Source: Simplicispira suum (GTDB taxonomy: Bacteria; Pseudomonadota; Gammaproteobacteria; Burkholderiales; Burkholderiaceae_C). From it: 64,000 nt of DNA. The stretch lies in NCBI RefSeq assembly GCF_003008595.1, contig NZ_CP027669.1, positions 434,001 through 498,000 of the forward strand. Reading direction: 5' to 3'. The notes below the pieces were generated by a model, which did not search any database, was not told the DNA's origin, and was given only the letters and a program-made list of their open reading frames with translations. Below, piece by piece: positions 10,172 through 19,232 of this stretch (position 1 is its first letter; every line of letters begins with the position of its first letter). The position numbers and the translations under genes were made by a program.

Positions 10172-10217
10172 TATAATCCCATTCATTCCCCAACCGGCAC
10201 CCTGCCGGTTTATTTTT
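10172..10217 (+). promoter_or_regulatory. Leader with TATAAT box and terminator-like hairpin ahead of the Rieske gene
   Basis: A perfect TATAAT at 10172-10177 is followed, at 10192-10206, by the hairpin ACCGGCA/TGCCGGT and then TTATTTTTTT. Transcripts starting near 10184 would meet this hairpin within about 25 nt, about 60 bp before the start codon. It could be an attenuator or the end of a very short RNA. No good -35 box is present at normal spacing (TTGGCA lies 23 bp upstream of the -10). Confidence 0.4.
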
Positions 10218-10276
10218 TTGCCCGGCCTTCGCATTGAATTGCCGTTTTCTGTTTCTCCCTGTGGGGAGTTGCGAAC

Positions 10277-11406
10277 ATGTCTGATTTAAGTCTTCGACTG
10301 CAGCAGGCTGGCAGCCAACTACCAGTTTCAAGCTACTTCGACGCAGCGCTGTTCGAGCGCGAGATGGCCACGCTGTTCCAGCGCGGACCGCGTTACGTGG
10401 GGCACCAGCTCAGCGTTCCGCAAGCGGGCGACTACCACGCCCTGCCGCAAGAGGCCGAAGGCCGGGCGCTGGTGCGCGCGCCCGGTGGCCAGGTGGAACT
10501 CATCTCCAATGTTTGCCGCCACCGCCAGGCCATCATGCTGGGCGGGCGCGGCAGCTTGCAGGAACACGCCAAAGGCAGCGCTGGCGGCAACATCGTCTGC
10601 CCGGTGCACCGCTGGACCTACAGCCCCAGGGCGAACTGCTGGGCGCACCGCATTTCAAGCACGACCCCTGCCTCAACCTCAAGAACTACCCGCTGCGCGA
10701 GTGGAACGGGCTTTTGTTTGAAGACAACGGCTACGACGTGGCGGCCGACCTGACAGAGCTTGGCCCGCGTGCCGACCTCGACTTCACCGGCTTCAGCCTC
10801 GACCGCGTCGAGCTGCACGAGTGCAACTACAACTGGAAGACCTTTATCGAGGTCTATCTGGAGGACTACCACGTCGGCCCCTTCCATCCGGGCCTGGGCA
10901 GCTTCGTCACCTGCGAGGACCTGCGCTGGGAGTTCGGCCGCAACCATTCGGTGCAGACCGTGGGCGTGGCCGACGGTCTGGCGCGCGCCGGCAGCCCGGT
11001 CTACGAGCGCTGGCACAAGGCACTGCTGGACTACCGCAGCGGCCAGGCGCCAACGCACGGCGCCATCTGGCTGACGCTGTACCCACACATCATGGTGGAG
11101 TGGTACCCACATGTGCTCACGGTTTCGACGCTGCACCCCATCGGGCCCGAGAAGACGCTGAACATGGTGGAATTCTTCTACCCCGAAGAAATCACTGCCT
11201 TCGAGCGCGAGTTCGTCGAGGCCCAGCAGGCCGCTTACATGGAAACCTGCCTCGAGGACGACGAGATCGGCGAGCGCATGGACGCCGGCCGCAAGGCCCT
11301 GTACCTGCGCGGCGACAACGAAGTCGGCCCTTACCAGAGCCCCATGGAAGACGGCATGCAGCATTTCCACGAGTGGTACCGCAAAGCCATGGGAGCCACC
11401 CCTTAA
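10277..11406 (+). pseudogene. Rieske-type aromatic ring-hydroxylating oxygenase alpha subunit, one-base frameshift
   Basis: Restoring one C in the run at 10624-10627 joins two frames into a 376-aa oxygenase. The Rieske [2Fe-2S] ligands are C-R-H (NVCRHRQ) and C-P-V-H (IVCPVHRWTY). The catalytic mononuclear iron ligands are in EDYHVGPFHPG (two His), with the third, acidic ligand expected further on. Such enzymes hydroxylate or demethylate aromatic or quaternary-amine substrates using a separate reductase; no reductase gene adjoins. The break lies just after the second Rieske ligand pair. The ATG at 10277 is preceded by GGGGAG. The homopolymer position makes a sequencing error as likely as a real mutation; if real, the catalytic domain is lost. 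Confidence 0.85.
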
Positions 11407-11445
11407 GCGGCTTGGCCGCTTAGGCGAACGGACCCAGTTTGCTCA

Positions 11446-11490
11446 TTTTTAAATAGCTATCAACGCCCGTTGAATAGGCGCTGAAACAAT
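11446..11490 (+). repeat. Palindromic repeat, divergent copy R2
   Basis: AATAGCTATCAACGCCCGTTGAATAGGCGCTG keeps the AGCT start, the 7-nt-loop hairpin layout (GCCCGTT...AGGCGCT partly paired) and the AT-rich left arm, but has lost AGGCC. It lies between the Rieske and EamA genes. Confidence 0.5.
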
Positions 11491-11513
11491 ACTTCACCTA
11501 TATATTTGGCACC

Positions 11514-12431
11514 ATGAAAGCTCTTTGGATGGTGCTTGCCGCCTTGCTGTTTGCCAGCATGAGCGTGTGTGTGAAGTACGCCTCAGCGTATTTCACCTCG
11601 GCCGAGCTGGTGTTTTATCGCGGCCTGATTGGCATGGGGCTGATGGCGTGGCTTGCGCGCTCGCGCGGCGTGACGTTGGCCACCCGTTACCCGCGCATGC
11701 ACGCCTGGCGCTCGCTGGTGGGCGTCACTTCTTTGGGTGGCTGGTTCTTTGCCATTGCCCACCTGCCGCTCGCCACCGCCATCACGCTCAACTACATGAG
11801 CAGCGTCTGGATCGCCGCCTTCCTGGTGGGCGGATCGCTCATGGCCTGGCGCCCCTCGCCCGACACACCGCGACCACAGATGCACACCTCGCTGCTGCTG
11901 ACCGTGTCGGCCGGATTCATCGGCGTGGTGCTGCTGCTGCGCCCCAGCATCGGCCAGGGGCCGGAGCAGGCGCTGGGGGGCATCGTCGGATTGCTGTCGG
12001 GCATGTGCGCGGCGCTGGCCTACATGCAGGTGGTGGCACTCTCGCGCCTGGGCGAGCCCGAATCGCGCACGGTGTTCTACTTTGCCGTGGGCTCGGTGGT
12101 GGCGGGCGGCGCGGTGGTGCTGGCCACCGGCTACTCGCCCTGGCCCGGCTGGCCGGCGCTGTGGCTGCTGCCGCTGGGCGTGCTGGCGGCCGGCGGACAG
12201 TTGTGTATGACGCTGGCCTACGCCAGCGCCCACAACCCCCGCGCCACGCTGGTGGTGGCCAACCTGCAGTATTCTGGAATCGTGTTTGGCGCGCTCTACG
12301 GCATGCTGCTTTTTGGCGACATGATCCCGCCGCTGGGCTGGCTGGGCATGGGGCTCATCATTGCCAGCGGCATTCTCGCCACCGTGCTGCGCGCACGCAC
12401 CGTGGCGGCGCCGCCTGCCGAAGAACTCTGA
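11514..12431 (+). CDS. EamA/DMT-family transporter
   Basis: 305 aa with about ten hydrophobic helices in two homologous EamA halves (about residues 3-140 and 160-295). This is the drug/metabolite transporter fold, used for export of amino acids, metabolites or drugs across the inner membrane. The conserved elements FYRGLIGMGLM and the second-half CMTLAYASAHNP...Y are visible. The substrate cannot be read from sequence. It sits on the same strand as the sulfurtransferase gene that begins 60 bp later. Confidence 0.88.
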   Translation: MKALWMVLAALLFASMSVCVKYASAYFTSAELVFYRGLIGMGLMAWLARSRGVTLATRYPRMHAWRSLVGVTSLGGWFFAIAHLPLATAITLNYMSSVWIAAFLVGGSLMAWRPSPDTPRPQMHTSLLLTVSAGFIGVVLLLRPSIGQGPEQALGGIVGLLSGMCAALAYMQVVALSRLGEPESRTVFYFAVGSVVAGGAVVLATGYSPWPGWPALWLLPLGVLAAGGQLCMTLAYASAHNPRATLVVANLQYSGIVFGALYGMLLFGDMIPPLGWLGMGLIIASGILATVLRARTVAAPPAEEL

Positions 12432-12491
12432 CGCACACGCTTTGCTTCCTATGGCCAAAATAGGGGCAAACCGAAATTTCTGCCTCCCGAC

Positions 12492-13394
12492 ATGCCCTAC
12501 ACCCACCTTATTTCCGCCAATCAACTGCAGGCCCTGCGCGCCAGCGGCACCGCCTGCATGGTGTTCGACTGCAGTTTTGACCTGGCCCAGCCCTCGGCTG
12601 GCCGCGCCGCATTCCTGGACGCCCACATCCCCGGCGCCGTCTACGCCCACCTGGACGAAGACCTGAGCGCTCCGCACGGCGCACCAGGCGCCGACGGCAG
12701 CGTCATCACAGCGCATGCGGCCGACCGGCCAATGTCAGGGGGGCGCCACCCGTTGCCCACACGCGAACGCTTTGCAGTGTGGCTCTCGAGCGTGGGTTTT
12801 TCCAACACCATGCAAGCCGTGGTTTACGACCGCAACGCGAGCGCCTACTGCGGCCGCCTGTGGTGGATGCTCAAGTGGGCGGGCCACGACGCTGTGGCCG
12901 TGCTCGACGGCGGCCTGCCGGCCTGGCGCGCTGCGGGCGGCGAGCTGGCCAGCGGCGAAGAACCGGCCCACTTTCAGGCCAGTTTTTATCTGGGTAAGCC
13001 GCTGCGCGAGCTGCGCACGGTGGACCAGGTGCAAGCGCGGCTGGGCCAGCCCGGCCAGACGCTGATCGACGCGCGCGCCGCCGAACGCTACCGCGGTGAA
13101 GTCGAGCCACTGGACCCTGTTGCGGGCCACATTCCAGGCGCCCTGAACCGGCCGTTTTCGCAAAACTTCCTGCCCGATGGCACCTTCAAAAGCGCCGAGC
13201 AACTGCGCAGCGAATTCTCCGCCGTGCTGGGCGACCGCTTGCCGCAAGGCGTGGTGCACCACTGCGGCAGCGGCGTCACCGCCAACCCCAACCTGCTGGC
13301 CATGGAGCTGGCGGGTTACGCACCCACCGCACTTTTTGCCGGAAGCTGGAGCGAATGGTGCCGCGACCCATCGCGGCCCGTGGAACGCGGCTGA
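12492..13394 (+). CDS. sseA: 3-mercaptopyruvate/thiosulfate sulfurtransferase (SseA type)
   Basis: 300 aa, two rhodanese domains. The N-terminal, inactive one covers about 1-145 and contains GRHPLPT and VVYDRNASAYCGRLWWML. The C-terminal catalytic one covers about 165-300 with the active-site loop CGSGVT (cysteine near residue 257), the motif typical of mercaptopyruvate sulfurtransferases. The preceding IDARAAERYRGEVEPLDPVAGHIPGA is the usual substrate-domain signature. It transfers sulfur from 3-mercaptopyruvate to an acceptor such as cyanide or thiols. Probably cytoplasmic: no signal peptide. Confidence 0.93.
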   Translation: MPYTHLISANQLQALRASGTACMVFDCSFDLAQPSAGRAAFLDAHIPGAVYAHLDEDLSAPHGAPGADGSVITAHAADRPMSGGRHPLPTRERFAVWLSSVGFSNTMQAVVYDRNASAYCGRLWWMLKWAGHDAVAVLDGGLPAWRAAGGELASGEEPAHFQASFYLGKPLRELRTVDQVQARLGQPGQTLIDARAAERYRGEVEPLDPVAGHIPGALNRPFSQNFLPDGTFKSAEQLRSEFSAVLGDRLPQGVVHHCGSGVTANPNLLAMELAGYAPTALFAGSWSEWCRDPSRPVERG

Positions 13395-13516
13395 TTGCCT
13401 TGCCTGGCGCCAAGACAAAGCTCAGCGCAGCGGCCCTGCCAAGGTGTTCGCTTGCAGGCAGCCTGGCAGCACGCCAAGAGAGCGCAGCGAAGACCAGGGG
13501 AGTTTGATCGGCCGCT

Positions 13517-14374
13517 TTAGCGGCAGCAGCGGTACGCCAGTCCCACCGTGACACCGTAGTCGTTGGGTTTTTGCACGATGGGGCTGAGGCGCGCGTCGCC
13601 GCGCAGCTGGCTGAAACGAACGCCGCCAAAGACCACCCAGCGGTCAGTGACAGCGCTTTTGATCTCAATGCCCAAGTCGGTGCTTTTGACGCCGCCGCCA
13701 GGCGCGTAGGCCGCAAACGGCGTGCGCACCAGCGCGACGTCGGCCGGCACGCCAAAGAAACTGCGCAAATGGGTGGAATCAGCCACGGTAAAACCCGCAG
13801 CCAAGCCGATTTCGGTGCTCGGCGTAATTTGCCATTCGTACTGCAGCGTAGTCTGCAAGGTGGTGCCGCCCTTGCGGCCCAGCAGATCCTGGTTCAGTGA
13901 GCTGCGCAGGCTCAGTTCAGGCGAAAACATCCAGGCGGCAGACAGGCGCGCGCGCAGTGTTTTGCGCACATCGGGCAGGCCGTACAGCGGCGAATCGGCA
14001 TCATGGGTCCGCCCGCCGCCAATGCGCAGTCCAGCGCTCAGTTTCAAGCGCTCGGCGTCCAGCAGGCGGGCACTGACGCCCGTGTAGCGTGGCTCCAGGT
14101 CAAAGTCGAGCAACGAGCCGCCCCCGCCGCTGCTGAGTGTGTAGCGGCCGATATCGAGCCCGATCACCGGGCGCAGATTGCTGCCACGCTTGTCACTGCC
14201 AGCGTAGTCCGGACCGTTGGATGCCGACAGACCCAGTGCCCAGGTAAAGCCCGACTCCCCTGCCGGCAGCGGCGCGGTGGGAGCTTGCTGAGCTGCCGCA
14301 GATACGGGGAGAAAGAGCGCCCAAAACAGCGCCGCAGCGGTTGGCAGAAAGAGGATTTTCATGGCCGCTATCAT
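13517..14374 (-). CDS. MipA/OmpV-family outer-membrane protein
   Basis: 285 aa from ATG 14374, which overlaps the uppP stop as ATGA (an alternative ATG at 14362 gives [10 protein letters not shown]). A signal peptide ends near PVSAAAQQ. The rest is alternating beta-strand sequence typical of MipA/OmpV barrels ([38 protein letters not shown], and a C-terminal aromatic strand [12 protein letters not shown]). MipA scaffolds murein enzymes in E. coli; many relatives are simple porin-like barrels, and the role here is not defined. Coupling to uppP links it to cell-envelope genes. Confidence 0.8.
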   Translation of the reverse strand: MIAAMKILFLPTAAALFWALFLPVSAAAQQAPTAPLPAGESGFTWALGLSASNGPDYAGSDKRGSNLRPVIGLDIGRYTLSSGGGGSLLDFDLEPRYTGVSARLLDAERLKLSAGLRIGGGRTHDADSPLYGLPDVRKTLRARLSAAWMFSPELSLRSSLNQDLLGRKGGTTLQTTLQYEWQITPSTEIGLAAGFTVADSTHLRSFFGVPADVALVRTPFAAYAPGGGVKSTDLGIEIKSAVTDRWVVFGGVRFSQLRGDARLSPIVQKPNDYGVTVGLAYRCCR

Positions 14375-15198
14375 GCCCCGTCCCAGCGCACCCAGCCCAT
14401 CAGCCACGTTGCAATGACGACACAGCCAAACGCGATGCGGTACCAGGCAAAAGGCACGAAGCTGTGGCTGCTGATATAGCGCAGCAGCCAGCGCACACAA
14501 ACCCAGGCGCTCAAGAACGAAAAAACCAGGCCCACGGCAAACACCGGCAGGTCGTGCATCGACAGCAGCGCACGCTCCTTGTAGAGGCTGTAGACACCGG
14601 CACCGATCAGCGTGGGCATGGCCAGAAAAAACGAATAGTCGGTGGCCGCCTTGCGCGACAAGCCCAACAACATGCCGCCAATGATGGTGGCGCCGCTGCG
14701 GCTGGTGCCCGGCACCATGGCCAGACACTGCGCCAGGCCCACTTTGAGCGCGTCAAGCGGCTGCATGTCGTCCACCGAGTTCACGCGGGTGGCAATCGGT
14801 GCCCGCCGCTCTGCCCAAAGAATGACAAAACCACCCAGAATAAAGGTGCTTGCCACCACCAGCGGGGTGAACAAGTGCGATTTGATGGCCGCGCCCAGCA
14901 GCAAGCCGAGCACCACCGCCGGAAGAAAACCGATCAACACATTGAGGGCAAAGCGCCGCGCCTGCGGCTGGGTGGGCAGCGCTATCAGCGTCTGCCGGAT
15001 CTTCTGCCAATAGACCAGGATCACCGCAAAAATCGCGCCGGTCTGAATCGCAATGTCAAAGACCTTCGCCTTGTCGTCGTCCATGCCCAGCAGCGCGCCG
15101 GCCAGAATCAGATGCCCGGTAGAGGAAATGGGCAAAAACTCGGTCAGCCCCTCGACCACACCCATGATGGCTGCCTTGAGCAGCAAAACTGTGTCCAC
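14371..15198 (-). CDS. uppP: Undecaprenyl-diphosphate phosphatase
   Basis: 275 aa integral membrane protein. It dephosphorylates undecaprenyl diphosphate to recycle the lipid carrier of peptidoglycan synthesis; extra copies give bacitracin resistance. The family signatures are present: [20 protein letters not shown] near the N-terminus and the second motif [11 protein letters not shown] near residue 170, which carry the catalytic Glu, Ser and Arg. I place the start at GTG 15198 because AAGGAAG lies 6 bp upstream; the longer GTG at 15219 lacks such a site. Confidence 0.95.
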   Translation of the reverse strand: MDTVLLLKAAIMGVVEGLTEFLPISSTGHLILAGALLGMDDDKAKVFDIAIQTGAIFAVILVYWQKIRQTLIALPTQPQARRFALNVLIGFLPAVVLGLLLGAAIKSHLFTPLVVASTFILGGFVILWAERRAPIATRVNSVDDMQPLDALKVGLAQCLAMVPGTSRSGATIIGGMLLGLSRKAATDYSFFLAMPTLIGAGVYSLYKERALLSMHDLPVFAVGLVFSFLSAWVCVRWLLRYISSHSFVPFAWYRIAFGCVVIATWLMGWVRWDGA

Positions 15199-15373
15199 GC
15201 GCACTTCCTTTGGCCACACGGACCCGATTTGAATGGCGAATTATCCCTTGGGATATCCCTTGCCGTCGGCAGCCGAAAATCAATGCCGCAGCGCGCAAGG
15301 TGCCTGGTCTCCAGTGCGCAGCGAGGCTGGACATGCAAACTTCAGGAACAGGCGCAAGACAACCCCGCAGCGC

Positions 15374-18037
15374 TCATGCTTCGATGCCTCCGGTGCGCTG
15401 CGCCAACAGGGCGTACAAGGCTTCGACCGGCATCGGCCGCGCAAGCAGGTAGCCCTGGAAATAACCACAACCATATTCAAGCAACAGGGCCCGCTGTTCG
15501 CTGGTTTCCACGCCTTCGGCAATGACCTCAAGCTCCAGATTGCCCGCCATGCCGATGATGGTCTGCACGATGACGTCGTCCGTCGGGCGCACCCCCAGAT
15601 TGCGCACAAACGACTGGTCGATCTTGAGCTGGTGCAAAGGCAGTTTGGTGAGGTAGGCCAGAGACGAATAGCCAGTACCAAAATCGTCCACCGAAAAACG
15701 GATTCCGCGTGCACGCAACTGGTGCATGCGAGCCACGGCTTCCTCCACGTTGTCCAGCACCAGCGACTCGGTCAACTCCAGGGTGAGCAGATGGGCGCGG
15801 GAGCCCAGGCAGGCAACGGTCTCCAGAACGAGGTCAACAAAGCCCGGATGGCGAAACTGGCGCGCGCTCACGTTGACCGACAACTGCAGCCTCTCGCAAA
15901 GCGGATCGCTCTGCCACAGCAACAGTTGGGCGCAGGCCGTCTGCAGCACCCAGGTGCCGATGTGCACGATCAGATCGCTCTCTTCCGCCGCAGCAATAAA
16001 AGCCCCAGGGGGCACCAGGCCGCGCTCGGGGTGCTGCCAGCGCAGCAGCGCCTCGGCGCCCACCATGGTGCTGTCTTGGGCAAACTGCGGTTGGTAGTAC
16101 AGCACCAGCTCGCTTTGCCGCAAGGCATTTTTCAGGTCCACTTCCAGTTGGGCACGGTCGCTGATGGCGGTTTGCATCTGCGGGTCAAAGAAGCACAAGC
16201 CATTGCCGCGCCGCGCCTTCACCTGGTACATGGCAATGTCGGCCTGACGCAGAAGCTCGGCGGCCGAGCATGCCACTTCGCCAAACAAGGTGGCCCCGAC
16301 ACTGCCGGTAATCTGGTGTTTGTGGCCCTGCAAGGAATAGGGCTGCTCCAGCGCCCGCAGCAGCTTCTCGGCCACCCGCTGGGCCTGCGCGGCGGCCTCT
16401 ACTGCACCGCTGGAGAGGTCGCAGAGCATGATCACGAATTCGTCCCCGCCCAGGCGGGCCACGGTGTCGGCGCTGCGCACGCTGGCGCTCAGGCGCTGCG
16501 CCACCTGCAGCAACAGCTCGTCGCCGATCTCGTGGCCGCGCGTGTCGTTGAGCGTTTTGAAATGGTCCAGGTCCAGAAACAGCAGCGCCCCCAGCTGGCT
16601 CGAACGCTGCGCCCGTTCCGTGGCCTGGCCCAGGCGATCAAGCAACAGACGCCGGTTGGGCAACCCGGTCAGCGGATCATAAAAAGCCAGCGTCTCGATC
16701 TCGGCCCGTGCGCGGCGCATGTCGGTCACGTCGCTGTAGGTGATCACCATGCCGCCGTCGGGCGTGCGGTGTTCCATGATCTGCAGGGTGCGGCCATTGG
16801 GCAGCTGCTGCTCGTGCGGTCCATCCGAGTTCTGTTGCGCCAGAAGCCGGCGCTCGACCCAGGCGGCGCGTTCGGACGCAGTCGCCTGCGGCAGATGGTG
16901 GGCCACGGTGGCTTCAAGAATTTTGCGAAATGGCAACTGGGGGGCCATCACGCCGGCGATCCAGGGAAAGATCTCGTCGAAGCGCTGATTCCAATGCTGC
17001 ACACGGTGCTGGTTGTCGAGCAGCACAAAGCCGCTGATCATTGACTCCAGCGCCTGGTCAAGCTGTATTTTGGACTGCGCCAGCGCCTGGCGCGCGTCGG
17101 TCATGCGCTGCACGTAGCGCGTAAACAAGGCGCCAGCAAGCAGTAGCAGCAGGGCAAACACGGCTGATACCGATGCCACCGCAATCGCCTCATTGCGCCA
17201 CCCCGCCAGCGCTGCCTGGCGCGGGAGGCTGGCGGAAATCCACAGGTCGTCGTAAATGATGGAGCGCGCCAGCACCCGGCCGGGCAAGGCGCGCAGCCGC
17301 GTCGGCGTGTCCCAGCCGCCGCTCTCGCGCAAGACTTCTCGCAAGGGGGCCACGGGCTGCCGGCGTGTGCCGTCGGCAGTGTCCGGCACCGCCAGCAAAA
17401 GCGCACCGCTGCCGGTCTCCAGCGCCACTTCAAGCTGCGGAATCTGCGCGCCCTGCGTCAGCACCGACGCGAGCATGGAAACCGACACCTCGGCGACGGC
17501 CACCAACCGGGCGCCGCTGGCCGCGCGCAGGTGGCGGCCCATGTACACGACGTTCTCCGAGCTGGCAAAGCTGCGTACGGGTCCGCTGAAGACCAGCTCA
17601 GAGACGGCGGGCGCGAGCGCCTTCTCGATAAAACCGTCAGGCAGATGCAGCTCCAGCGCGGCCGCACGCGGGGTGGACGATGCCAAGACATGGCCTTGCG
17701 CATCCAGCAGCGCCACCATCCGCACCGCAAGGTTCTGGCGCGCCGTGCGTTGCAGCACAGCGCTCGCGGTGTCGGGCCGTCCCCAGTCCATGGCATCACC
17801 CGCAAAATCGAGCAAGACATCCGAGCTGGCGAGCAGCACGTCGACGCTCAGAAAAGCGCGATTGAGCGCAGCTTCGGCACCGGAAACATAGCGGGCCAGC
17901 TGCGTCTCGCTCTCGCTCAGTGCGATGTTGCGTGTCGTCTCAATCAGGGCAGAGGCAGCCACAGCCAAGGCGCAGACGAAAAATGCCGCCACACCCCATA
18001 CGATGGAACGTATGCGCAAAGGCTGCACTGCCTTCAT
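15374..18037 (-). CDS. Membrane-anchored PAS-GGDEF-EAL cyclic-di-GMP protein
   Basis: 887 aa. A helix at about 10-32, a periplasmic sensor region at about 33-285 (Cache-like), and a second helix near 285-308 anchor it in the inner membrane. A PAS region (about 325-440) precedes GGDEF (LARLGGDEF-type motif, VARLGGDEFVIML) and EAL (GAEALLRWQHPE, with DDFGTGYSSL and LKIDQSFV further on). Both active-site motifs look intact, so it could make and degrade c-di-GMP, though many tandem proteins do only one. Its ATG overlaps the stop of a periplasmic binding protein by 4 bp, which suggests that the binding protein feeds the sensor region. Confidence 0.93.
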   Translation of the reverse strand: MKAVQPLRIRSIVWGVAAFFVCALAVAASALIETTRNIALSESETQLARYVSGAEAALNRAFLSVDVLLASSDVLLDFAGDAMDWGRPDTASAVLQRTARQNLAVRMVALLDAQGHVLASSTPRAAALELHLPDGFIEKALAPAVSELVFSGPVRSFASSENVVYMGRHLRAASGARLVAVAEVSVSMLASVLTQGAQIPQLEVALETGSGALLLAVPDTADGTRRQPVAPLREVLRESGGWDTPTRLRALPGRVLARSIIYDDLWISASLPRQAALAGWRNEAIAVASVSAVFALLLLLAGALFTRYVQRMTDARQALAQSKIQLDQALESMISGFVLLDNQHRVQHWNQRFDEIFPWIAGVMAPQLPFRKILEATVAHHLPQATASERAAWVERRLLAQQNSDGPHEQQLPNGRTLQIMEHRTPDGGMVITYSDVTDMRRARAEIETLAFYDPLTGLPNRRLLLDRLGQATERAQRSSQLGALLFLDLDHFKTLNDTRGHEIGDELLLQVAQRLSASVRSADTVARLGGDEFVIMLCDLSSGAVEAAAQAQRVAEKLLRALEQPYSLQGHKHQITGSVGATLFGEVACSAAELLRQADIAMYQVKARRGNGLCFFDPQMQTAISDRAQLEVDLKNALRQSELVLYYQPQFAQDSTMVGAEALLRWQHPERGLVPPGAFIAAAEESDLIVHIGTWVLQTACAQLLLWQSDPLCERLQLSVNVSARQFRHPGFVDLVLETVACLGSRAHLLTLELTESLVLDNVEEAVARMHQLRARGIRFSVDDFGTGYSSLAYLTKLPLHQLKIDQSFVRNLGVRPTDDVIVQTIIGMAGNLELEVIAEGVETSEQRALLLEYGCGYFQGYLLARPMPVEALYALLAQRTGGIEA

Positions 18038-19176
18038 GGGCGCGTGACCGCCAGGCCGCGTGCCGGGCCGATCGTCTGCTGCCAGATCTCAGCGCAGCGC
18101 GGGCCACAGCGCTGCAACCACTGCGGCAGCACGGCCTTGACAAAAATCTCCTGGGTGCGCCGACGGTCTTCTGCCGTCGCAGGCACGATGACCATCTTGC
18201 CGGGCGTTCCGTCCTTGCAACCGGATGCACCGCTGTTGCAGGCCAGGCCCTGCGCGGTATCGCGCTCGGACTCCGCCCAGATCGCGCTCTCAAGCCGGGG
18301 AAGCTCGCGTCGCAGCATGCTGCGCAAATCCTCCGGCAAAGCCTCCCACGCAGTCCGATTGGCACCAAAAACGGCCATGCCCCAATTCAGTGGCAGTGCA
18401 TACAAATGCGTGGTCAGCCTGGGCAGGCCCAGGGTATTGCCGGACATCGTGCCGGTGATTGCGCAGTCAATGGTGCCGGCTTCGAAACGGGCAACAATCT
18501 GGGAAAACGCCGTATGCACCGGTGTAGCGTCCAAGGCAGCGACAAAATCGGCCTGCCCGGCCGAGGACACGCGCACCCGCCGCGCCCTCAGATCGGCCAG
18601 ATGCTTGATCGGCTGCTTGCAAAACAACATTTGCGCGGGATACACATAAATCGCCAGCGCCTCAATGCCATGTTCTTCGCGCAACGCACGCTCCAGGTAC
18701 GGGCGAAAGACTGCCACGCTAGAGCGCAAACTGGCCATGTCGGGGTTGAGCCCCACCAGATCGGCCGCGCCATATTGGGGAACCTGGCCGCTGAGCGAGA
18801 GCAGAAAGGTGCCAAAAGGCACGACGCCCAACTCCAGCAGACGCAGCATGTCCGCCCCAGGCACGCCTGCGCGATCAAAAGGCACGATGGTGGCGCTGTA
18901 ACGGCCGCCACTCAGGCGGGCCAGTTCGTGGTTCCAAAAAGGCTCCTCAAACCGCGTGAACTGAGCGACTCCTGCGAGGCCTCCGACGACGCGCAGCGTA
19001 TACACAGGTGCGGACTGCGGCGCAGGCGCCGAAGCTCCAGCGGATTGTGCCCAGACGGGCCCCACCGACAGCGCAGTGAACACCAACAGGGCGGCGAACC
19101 GTCCAAGCCATGAGGCCATTGATCCGGGCTGGAGCAAAAAGCCCCAAAAGGCAGCAAGCATGGAGCCATTCTGCAT
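18034..19176 (-). CDS. DctP-like periplasmic binding protein paired with the GGDEF-EAL sensor
   Basis: 380 aa. The start at 19176 is fixed by an AAAGGAGG ribosome site. A long N-region precedes a hydrophobic signal segment ending near GPVWAQSAG. The mature protein has the TRAP DctP fold pattern: PFWNHELARLSGGRYSATIVPFD, GVVPFGTFLLS, DLRARRVRVSSAGQADFVAALDATPVHTAF, and CAITGTMSG. No TRAP permease gene lies beside it. Its 4-bp overlap with the membrane c-di-GMP gene makes a sensory, not transport, role the more economical reading. Two Cys pairs near the C-terminus (CNSGASGC and CGPRC) may form disulfides. Confidence 0.8.
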   Translation of the reverse strand: MQNGSMLAAFWGFLLQPGSMASWLGRFAALLVFTALSVGPVWAQSAGASAPAPQSAPVYTLRVVGGLAGVAQFTRFEEPFWNHELARLSGGRYSATIVPFDRAGVPGADMLRLLELGVVPFGTFLLSLSGQVPQYGAADLVGLNPDMASLRSSVAVFRPYLERALREEHGIEALAIYVYPAQMLFCKQPIKHLADLRARRVRVSSAGQADFVAALDATPVHTAFSQIVARFEAGTIDCAITGTMSGNTLGLPRLTTHLYALPLNWGMAVFGANRTAWEALPEDLRSMLRRELPRLESAIWAESERDTAQGLACNSGASGCKDGTPGKMVIVPATAEDRRRTQEIFVKAVLPQWLQRCGPRCAEIWQQTIGPARGLAVTRP

Positions 19177-19232
19177 GAAGGAGCCTCCTTTAGAAACAAG
19201 AACAGGACGTACGGCAACGCCCTGAACTGCGC

